Source: Bacteroidota bacterium (GTDB taxonomy: Bacteria > Bacteroidota > Bacteroidia > J057). From it: a stretch of 16,738 nucleotides of DNA. Shown here in pieces: positions 6,896 through 11,514 of the stretch. The stretch spans positions 1-16,738 of the forward strand of contig RFHL01000306.1 of the NCBI GenBank assembly GCA_003696875.1. Reading direction: 5' to 3'. The position numbers and the translations under genes were made by a program. Numbering within the stretch: the stretch's first letter is position 1; every line of letters begins with the position of its first letter. The notes beneath the pieces are model-generated. The model saw only the letters and a list, made by a program, of their open reading frames with translations. It ran no database searches and had not been told where the DNA came from.

Positions 6896-8233
6896 TCAGT
6901 TTCCGGCCAACAAGGCCGTATGGGCCTCCCTGAGCCGGGCAAAAGCAAAGCCCTCCAGTACCGCATCACGCTTGGCAAAAACCTCGGCCTGATTGAGCTG
7001 GCCGATGCTGCCCTCGTGGCTGTGACTGACCGAGCGCTGCGGCACGAAGCGCCCTTCCTGTACGGCCATGCCTACCTGCCGGTAGGCTTCCCGAAAAGGT
7101 ACCCCACTGAGCACCAGGCGATTTACTTCCTCCACGGTAAAGAGGTAATCATAGCGGGGATCTTCCAGAATGCCCGGGATCACCTCCACCTGGGCCAGCA
7201 TAAAGCGGGCCATCCGCAGGCAGCTCTCCAGTTCGTCCAGGGCCGGCAGCAGCACCTCCTTAGTCAGTTGCAAGTCACGGTGATAGCCCGAAGGGAGGTT
7301 GGTGGTAAGCATCCCCAGGGTGGCGGGCAGGCTCTGGAGGCGATTGGTGCGGGCCCGCAGCATTTCAAAGACATCGGGGTTCTTCTTGTGCGGCATGATG
7401 CTCGACCCGGTGGTGAGGGCGTCCGGGAAGCGGATAAAGCCAAAGTTCTGGCTCATGTAGAGGCAGACATCGGCGGCGAGCTTATTGAGCGTGCCGGCGG
7501 TCGCTGCGACCGCCGAGGCCAAAATGCGCTCAGTCTTACCGCGGCCCATCTGGGCATATACGACGTTGTAGCTCAGGGTAGAAAAGCCCAGCAGGCGGGT
7601 GGTCAGGCTGCGATTGAGGGGAAAAGAAGAACCGTAGCCCGCGGCAGACCCCAGGGGATTCTGGTCGCACACCCGCCAGGCAGCCTGCAGCATATGCAGG
7701 TCATCCACCAGGCTCTCGGCATAGGCTCCAAACCAGAGCCCGAAGGAGGAGGGCATTGCCACTTGAAAATGCGTGTAGCCTGGCAACAGGACATCCCGAT
7801 GCCGTTTACTGAGCTCCTGTAGGGTCTCAAAGAGGGCGGATATGTCCATAACCAGCCCCTCGATGCGGTGCAGAAAATACAGTTTGAGATCAACCAGCAC
7901 CTGGTCGTTGCGGGAGCGGCCGCTGTGGACCCTTTTGCCCATATCACCGAGGGTACGGGTGAGCATAAGCTCCACCTGCGAGTGGATATCTTCCACGCCC
8001 TCTTCGATGATCAGTCGCCCCGCCACGGCTTCGCCGTGGAGCCGGACAAGCTCTGCCCGCAGGGCGGCGAGCTCATCGGCCTCCAGCAGGCCGATGGTCT
8101 CCAGCATGCTGATATGAGCCAGGGTGCCCAGGATGTCCCAAGGGGCTAATTCCCGGTCCAGGTCGCGGTCGCGACCGACCGTAAAAGCTTCTATTTCAGA
8201 AGCGGTATCGTATCCTTTGTCCCAAAGTTTCAT
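6896..8233 (-). CDS. argH: Argininosuccinate lyase
   Basis: Cleaves argininosuccinate to arginine and fumarate, the last step of arginine synthesis; cytoplasmic homotetramer. The 445-residue protein has the three conserved blocks of the fumarase/aspartase superfamily: SGRSRNDQV (104-112); GYTHFQVAMPSSFG (152-165), with the His that assists catalysis; and the signature GSSIMPHKKNP (276-286), with the mobile catalytic Ser loop. NPLGSAAGYGSSFPLNR (192-208) is also typical. Length is close to the usual 450-460. The start chosen is the ATG at 8233 (MKLWDKGYD), the usual N-terminus; a ten-codon extension is possible but would overlap ridA. It follows ridA by 10 nt in the same direction, so the two are co-transcribed. 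The other arginine genes are not in the window. Confidence 0.97.
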   Translation of the reverse strand: MKLWDKGYDTASEIEAFTVGRDRDLDRELAPWDILGTLAHISMLETIGLLEADELAALRAELVRLHGEAVAGRLIIEEGVEDIHSQVELMLTRTLGDMGKRVHSGRSRNDQVLVDLKLYFLHRIEGLVMDISALFETLQELSKRHRDVLLPGYTHFQVAMPSSFGLWFGAYAESLVDDLHMLQAAWRVCDQNPLGSAAGYGSSFPLNRSLTTRLLGFSTLSYNVVYAQMGRGKTERILASAVAATAGTLNKLAADVCLYMSQNFGFIRFPDALTTGSSIMPHKKNPDVFEMLRARTNRLQSLPATLGMLTTNLPSGYHRDLQLTKEVLLPALDELESCLRMARFMLAQVEVIPGILEDPRYDYLFTVEEVNRLVLSGVPFREAYRQVGMAVQEGRFVPQRSVSHSHEGSIGQLNQAEVFAKRDAVLEGFAFARLREAHTALLAGN

Positions 8234-8243
8234 GTACGACCGA

Positions 8244-8630
8244 TTAGGCGCTGGCAACAGCAATCATGGAAATCTCGACCCGCACATCCTTGGGCAGGCC
8301 CGCCACGGCGACGGTCTCCCGGGCCGGGGGTTGCGTGTCCAGATAGCTCCCATACACCTCATTGACGGTGCCAAAGTCGGCCATGTCCCGGAGAAAAATG
8401 GTGGTCTTGACCACATGGGCAAAGGTAAGCCCGGCCGCCGCCAGCACGGCCTGCAGGTTGCGCATCACCTGATGCGTCTCGGCGACAAGGTCGCCGGTGA
8501 TGAGCTGCCCACTCGCCGGCTCCAGGGCAATCTGCCCGGAGAGATAGACCGTGTTCCCGGCCCGTACCGCCTGGCTGTAGGGACCGATGGGCGCGGGGGC
8601 CTCCCCGCTCTGGATGATCTGCTTGTTCAT
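8244..8630 (-). CDS. ridA: RidA family enamine/imine deaminase
   Basis: A 128-residue RidA (YjgF/YER057c/UK114) protein, which hydrolyses reactive enamines such as 2-aminoacrylate released by PLP enzymes. Family marks: APAPIGPYSQAV near the N-terminus, VYLSGQIALEP, the conserved Arg104 in PPARETV, which binds the substrate carboxylate, and the closing motif GLPKDVRVEISMIAV with Glu119. Arg and Glu are both in place, so it should be active. The start is the ATG at 8630; a longer frame upstream runs into a terminator stem and is rejected. It lies 10 nt before argH, so RidA and arginine synthesis share a transcript. A promoter-like pair ends almost at the ATG, which suggests a leaderless mRNA. 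Confidence 0.93.
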   Translation of the reverse strand: MNKQIIQSGEAPAPIGPYSQAVRAGNTVYLSGQIALEPASGQLITGDLVAETHQVMRNLQAVLAAAGLTFAHVVKTTIFLRDMADFGTVNEVYGSYLDTQPPARETVAVAGLPKDVRVEISMIAVASA

Positions 8631-8634
8631 GCCC

Positions 8635-8667
8635 CGAAGATACAAAAGCTGCAACCCCGGGGGCAAA
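8635..8667 (-). promoter_or_regulatory. Putative ridA-argH promoter embedded in a terminator tail
   Basis: Reading the minus strand: TTTG (8667-8664), 21 nt, TATCTTCG (8642-8635). The -7 box matches five of the six fixed positions of TAnnTTTG and the spacing is right. Initiation 5-7 nt downstream would fall at about the ridA start codon (8630), giving a leaderless or nearly leaderless message. The -33 box is part of the T-tract of the preceding terminator. Confidence 0.4.
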
Positions 8668-8700
8668 AGAAAAAGGGACAAACCCGCGCAGGTTCGTCCC
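8664..8700 (-). terminator. Intrinsic terminator downstream of dapD
   Basis: On the minus strand GGGACGAACC (8700-8691) and GGTTTGTCCC (8684-8675) form a 10-bp stem with one G-U pair and a 6-nt loop, followed by TTTTTCTTTT (8674-8665). This is a strong factor-independent terminator, 122 nt after the dapD stop and 34 nt before the ridA start codon. It should separate dapD from ridA-argH, unless it works as an attenuator. Confidence 0.85.
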
Positions 8701-8756
8701 CGTCAACCTAATTTACTGAAAAGGGAAGCAGTTTGGTTCACTGTATCCTCAATAAC

Positions 8757-8809
8757 GAGGCAAAATTTGGAAAGGATGCCAGGCGCAAGGCATTCTTTAC
8801 ATTTGCCTC
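8757..8809. other. Nested long hairpin 3' of dapD
   Basis: An outer inverted repeat, GAGGCAAA (8757-8764) with TTTGCCTC (8802-8809), encloses an inner 10-bp stem, AAAGGATGCC (8771-8780) with GGCATTCTTT (8789-8798), with an 8-nt loop. The inner stem has one G-U pair if the plus strand is transcribed and one A-C mismatch on the minus strand, the direction of dapD. It begins 12 nt after the dapD stop and precedes the terminator. An mRNA 3' stabiliser or a small structured RNA are both possible. Confidence 0.4.
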
Positions 8810-8821
8810 ATAATCAAAACA

Positions 8822-9643
8822 TTACACACTCACCCCAAAGGTGCGCAATGCATCATTGAGGGAAACTTTCTTGTCGGTCGTAGCTTTGCGCTGACCGATG
8901 ATCAGGGCGCAGGTGACGTGAAAGGTCCCGGCGGGAAATTCCTTGGGGACGGTGCCAGGGATCACCACGGAGCGGGGTGGTACATAGCCCCGGTACTCCT
9001 TGGGCTCAGGCCCCGATACATCGATGATGCGCGATGAGGCGGTCAGGACCACGTTGGCACCGAGGACCGCTTCGCGGCCCACCCGTACCCCCTCCACTAT
9101 AATGCAGCGGCTGCCGATGAAGGCATCGTCCTCAATGATGACCGGAGCGGCCTGAACCGGCTCCAGCACGCCCCCGATGCCGACACCGCCACTGAGGTGG
9201 ACATTCTTGCCGATCTGGGCGCAAGAGCCCACCGTGGCCCAGGTGTCGACCATGGTGCCACTGTCGACGTAGGCCCCAAGATTGACGTAGGAAGGCATCA
9301 TGACCACTCCCGGTGCGATGTAGGCCCCGTAGCGGGCCGTGGCCGGTGGCACCACCCGTACCCCCTGCGCGGCGTAGTCGCGCTTGAGGGCCATTTTGTC
9401 GTGATACTCAAAGGGGGGGAGCTCCGTAACGGTCATCTCCCGGATCGGGAAGTAGAGGATCACGGCTTTCTTGACCCACTCGTTGACCTGCCAGCCGTCG
9501 GCAGTGGGCTCGGCGCAGCGCAGCTTGCCCTTGTCGAGGGCCTCGATGACCTCTGTAATGGCCTCCCGCACCTCGGGCGTGGCGAGTTGGCTGCGGTCCT
9601 CCCAGGCAGCCTCGATGATCGATTGATGCGAAGAAAAAGACAT
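8822..9643 (-). CDS. dapD: 2,3,4,5-tetrahydropyridine-2,6-dicarboxylate N-succinyltransferase
   Basis: Transfers succinyl from succinyl-CoA to tetrahydrodipicolinate in the succinylase branch of lysine and meso-diaminopimelate synthesis; a cytoplasmic trimer. The 273-residue length is normal. The N-terminal helical domain (1-95) includes GWQVNEWVKKAVILYFP. The left-handed beta-helix of hexapeptide repeats (about 100-240) contains the hallmark run GAYVDSGTMVDTWATVGSCA and then GKNVHLSGGVGIGGVLEP; the C-terminus has FHVTCALIIG. The ATG at 9643 (MSFSSHQ) gives the usual N-terminus; a TTG eight codons upstream is less likely. It diverges from the HMG-CoA reductase gene across 229 bp and has its own -7 box and terminator. 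As a cell-wall precursor enzyme it is probably essential. Confidence 0.97.
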   Translation of the reverse strand: MSFSSHQSIIEAAWEDRSQLATPEVREAITEVIEALDKGKLRCAEPTADGWQVNEWVKKAVILYFPIREMTVTELPPFEYHDKMALKRDYAAQGVRVVPPATARYGAYIAPGVVMMPSYVNLGAYVDSGTMVDTWATVGSCAQIGKNVHLSGGVGIGGVLEPVQAAPVIIEDDAFIGSRCIIVEGVRVGREAVLGANVVLTASSRIIDVSGPEPKEYRGYVPPRSVVIPGTVPKEFPAGTFHVTCALIIGQRKATTDKKVSLNDALRTFGVSV

Positions 9644-9664
9644 GATGGCGTGTATTTTGGGAGC

Positions 9665-9672
9665 CAAAGGTA
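9665..9672 (-). promoter_or_regulatory. dapD -7 box
   Basis: TACCTTTG on the minus strand, a full match to the Bacteroidota -7 consensus TAnnTTTG, 21 nt before the dapD ATG. That gives a leader of roughly 16 nt. The -33 side has only TTTTC at slightly short spacing, so the promoter is likely but not ideal. Confidence 0.45.
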
Positions 9673-9707
9673 CGTTTTTCGAGAGGATGAAAACAGCCCT
9701 GGCAGGG

Positions 9708-9730
9708 GCAAAAGCTTTTTTTGCAAAAGC
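9708..9730. repeat. Direct repeat GCAAAAGC x2 over the HMGR -33 box
   Basis: GCAAAAGC occurs at 9708-9715 and again at 9723-9730, start to start 15 bp, separated by a T-run. The first copy also forms a dyad with TTTTGC (9719-9724). The second copy begins on the last base of the putative -33 box, so a protein bound here could control the reductase gene. The repeat is seen; regulation is inference. Confidence 0.35.
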
Positions 9731-9750
9731 AGGTCAAATGCGTAATTTAC
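9720..9750 (+). promoter_or_regulatory. Bacteroidota-type promoter for the HMG-CoA reductase gene
   Basis: TTTG (9720-9723), 19 nt, TAATTTAC (9743-9750): the -33 box is perfect, the -7 box has four of six fixed bases, and spacing is correct. Initiation near 9757 would leave a leader of about 116 nt that starts in a small hairpin (CCTTTG 9755-9760 with CAAAGG 9767-9772) and contains a 22-codon leader frame. It closely resembles the pair at 675-706. Confidence 0.42.
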
Positions 9751-9810
9751 TTAGCCTTTGGGGGCACAAAGGTCCATCTTATTCCCTTGGAAGCCTTCCT
9801 CTGGCCCCGC

Positions 9811-9879
9811 ATGGATTTCGCTCGCCTCATGTATGACTCCTGCTATTTTCGCTTTAATCCTTTCTTTGGCCTATGCTAA
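9811..9879 (+). CDS. Possible 22-codon leader peptide of the HMGR gene
   Basis: ATG at 9811, TAA at 9877-9879. The frame overlaps the first 7 nt of the reductase gene (ATG at 9873) in another frame, so ribosomes ending it would stop on the reductase start. The peptide is MDFARLMYDSCYFRFNPFFG followed by two residues (Leu, Cys): five Phe and two Tyr in 22. That bias could allow control through aromatic-charged tRNA or through stalling, or the frame may be chance. No promoter or ribosome site separates the two frames. Confidence 0.25.
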   Translation: MDFARLMYDSCYFRFNPFFGLC

Positions 9880-11420
9880 TTCCCAGCCTGCTCCTCAAAC
9901 AGCTGTATACCTTCGGCAGCCTCAAAAACACCGACGAAGGGGTCGTCTTCTCCCTCAAAAACCGCCTGAGCGATGCCACTTTGATCGGCCTGCATCGGGT
10001 GAAGGTCGGGGAGCACGAAGTACCGCTGGAAAACCTCTCTGTCCACCTGGCTGATGGCACCGTGCTCAGCCCGGGCGATATCTCCAAAGATAGGCCTGTC
10101 AGTTTCCCCCTGCGGGCCGTGCTCAACATCCACGCCCGGATGGATAATCTGGAAGAAGGCAAACACAAGCTGGAAGTCGGATTTGAGGCCAAGCCTTTCG
10201 GAAAGCTCACCCTCAAGGTCGAGGGTGGGATCACCCAGGAAGACACCAAGCGGGTGGTCATCCCCCGGAGCCGGGACGACGACTACGACGGCGAGATCAT
10301 CAAAATCCGGCAAAAGTTTGTCGAGGACTATACCGGCAAAAAGCTGGAACACCTACCAGTCTACTCTTTTGACCCTCACATGACTGAGGGTAACATTGAG
10401 CACTTTACCGGGGTAGCTCAGGTTCCGATCGGCTTTGCCGGGCCGCTTCTGATCAATGGCGAGCATGCCAAGGGCGAATTTATCATCCCCATGGCCACCA
10501 CCGAGGGCACCTTGGTCGCCTCCTACAACCGGGGCATGAAGCTGGTGAATGCCTGCGGCGGGGTCAAGGTGACGGTCGTCGATGACGCCATGCAGCGGGC
10601 CCCGGTATTTGTGATGAAGGACGCTCGGGCAGCCCGGGAGTTTGTCAATTGGGTACACGCCAATATCCGTGAGATTTCAGAACAGGCCGAGGCGACCACC
10701 AGCGTCGGGAAGCTATCCTACATAGATGCCTATACGGCTTCAAAGTTTGCCTACCTGCGCTTCAACTACACCACCGGCGATGCCGCCGGTCAAAACATGG
10801 TCGGCCGGGCTACCTTTGCCGCCTGCTCCTGGATCCTGGACCACTACAAGGACCACGAGTTCAAGCATTTCTACCTGGAATCCAATCTGGCTACGGATAA
10901 AAAGGCCTCCCAGGTCAACGTCATGCACACCCGCGGCAAGCGGGTGACCGCCGAAGCCACCATCAAGCGCGATGTCCTCAACCAGTTTATGCGGGTGGAT
11001 ACCACCACCCTGGCTTACCACGCAGGCGTCGCCAATGTGGGCGCCATTCTTTCTGGTGCCAACAATAACGGCCTCCACTCGGCCAATGGCATCACGGCCA
11101 TGTTTATCGCCACCGGACAGGACGTCGCCAATGTGTCGGAATCGTCGGCCGGGATTCTCTACACCGAGCTGACGGAGGACAACGATCTCTATTTCTCCAT
11201 CACCATCCCTTCGCTGATCGTCGCCACCTATGGGGGCGGCACCGGTCTCGCCACCCAGCGGGAGTGCCTGGAACTGCTCGGCTGCTATGGCCGGGGGACG
11301 GTCCGCAAGTTCGCGGAGATTGTCGCCGCCGTGGTCCTCGCCGGCGAGCTGTCGCTCGCCTCGGCCATCTCCTCCTCCGACTGGGTATCAAGCCACGAAC
11401 GCTATGGCCGCAACCGCTAG
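9873..11420 (+). CDS. Hydroxymethylglutaryl-CoA reductase, class I type, with extra N-terminal domain
   Basis: Reduces HMG-CoA to mevalonate with NADPH, the committed step of the mevalonate route to isoprenoids. The catalytic part (about 140-515) has all class I marks: VPIGFAGPLLING (184-196), IPMATTEGTLVAS (205-217) with catalytic Glu211, DAAGQNMVGRAT (303-314), SNLATDKKASQVN (337-349) with catalytic Lys343, GQDVANVSES (415-424) with Asp417, YGGGTGLATQRECLELLG (453-470), and a C-terminal SSHERYGRNR with His508. The Ser phosphorylated in animal enzymes is absent. No membrane segments are seen, so it is soluble. Residues 1-120 (starting LLKQLYTFGSLKNT near residue 7) form an Ile/Val/Leu-rich, beta-type region that I do not recognise from other HMGRs. 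The usual bacterial enzyme is about 430 residues; this one is 515. Confidence 0.93.
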   Translation: MLIPSLLLKQLYTFGSLKNTDEGVVFSLKNRLSDATLIGLHRVKVGEHEVPLENLSVHLADGTVLSPGDISKDRPVSFPLRAVLNIHARMDNLEEGKHKLEVGFEAKPFGKLTLKVEGGITQEDTKRVVIPRSRDDDYDGEIIKIRQKFVEDYTGKKLEHLPVYSFDPHMTEGNIEHFTGVAQVPIGFAGPLLINGEHAKGEFIIPMATTEGTLVASYNRGMKLVNACGGVKVTVVDDAMQRAPVFVMKDARAAREFVNWVHANIREISEQAEATTSVGKLSYIDAYTASKFAYLRFNYTTGDAAGQNMVGRATFAACSWILDHYKDHEFKHFYLESNLATDKKASQVNVMHTRGKRVTAEATIKRDVLNQFMRVDTTTLAYHAGVANVGAILSGANNNGLHSANGITAMFIATGQDVANVSESSAGILYTELTEDNDLYFSITIPSLIVATYGGGTGLATQRECLELLGCYGRGTVRKFAEIVAAVVLAGELSLASAISSSDWVSSHERYGRNR

Positions 11421-11473
11421 GGCTGTGCCTGGCGATGCGTCCTGACAGAACAACTACTACTACCATTAACCGT

Positions 11474-11502
11474 AGCACAGCGCCTGAGGCGCTGTGCTTT
11501 TT
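11474..11502 (+). terminator. Intrinsic terminator of the HMG-CoA reductase gene
   Basis: AGCACAGCGCC (11474-11484) and GGCGCTGTGCT (11488-11498) form a perfect 11-bp stem with loop TGA, followed by TTTT (11499-11502). It lies 54 nt after the reductase stop and only 12 nt before the glycosidase ATG. It is a very clear factor-independent terminator. Confidence 0.93.
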
Positions 11503-11514
11503 CATTTCACCCCT

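Noticed and set aside
6905..6919. GC hairpin at the argH 3' end as a terminator
   Set aside because: It lies inside the coding sequence and has no T-tract after it.
6920..7822. 300-codon plus-strand frame over argH
   Set aside because: argH is certain; this is its reverse-strand shadow.
8631..8681. 17-codon N-terminal extension of RidA
   Set aside because: It runs into the terminator stem; the ATG at 8630 gives the normal family N-terminus.
11494..11514. Upstream GTG start for the GH2 gene
   Set aside because: It lies in the 3' arm of the terminator and would add seven residues before a clean signal peptide.
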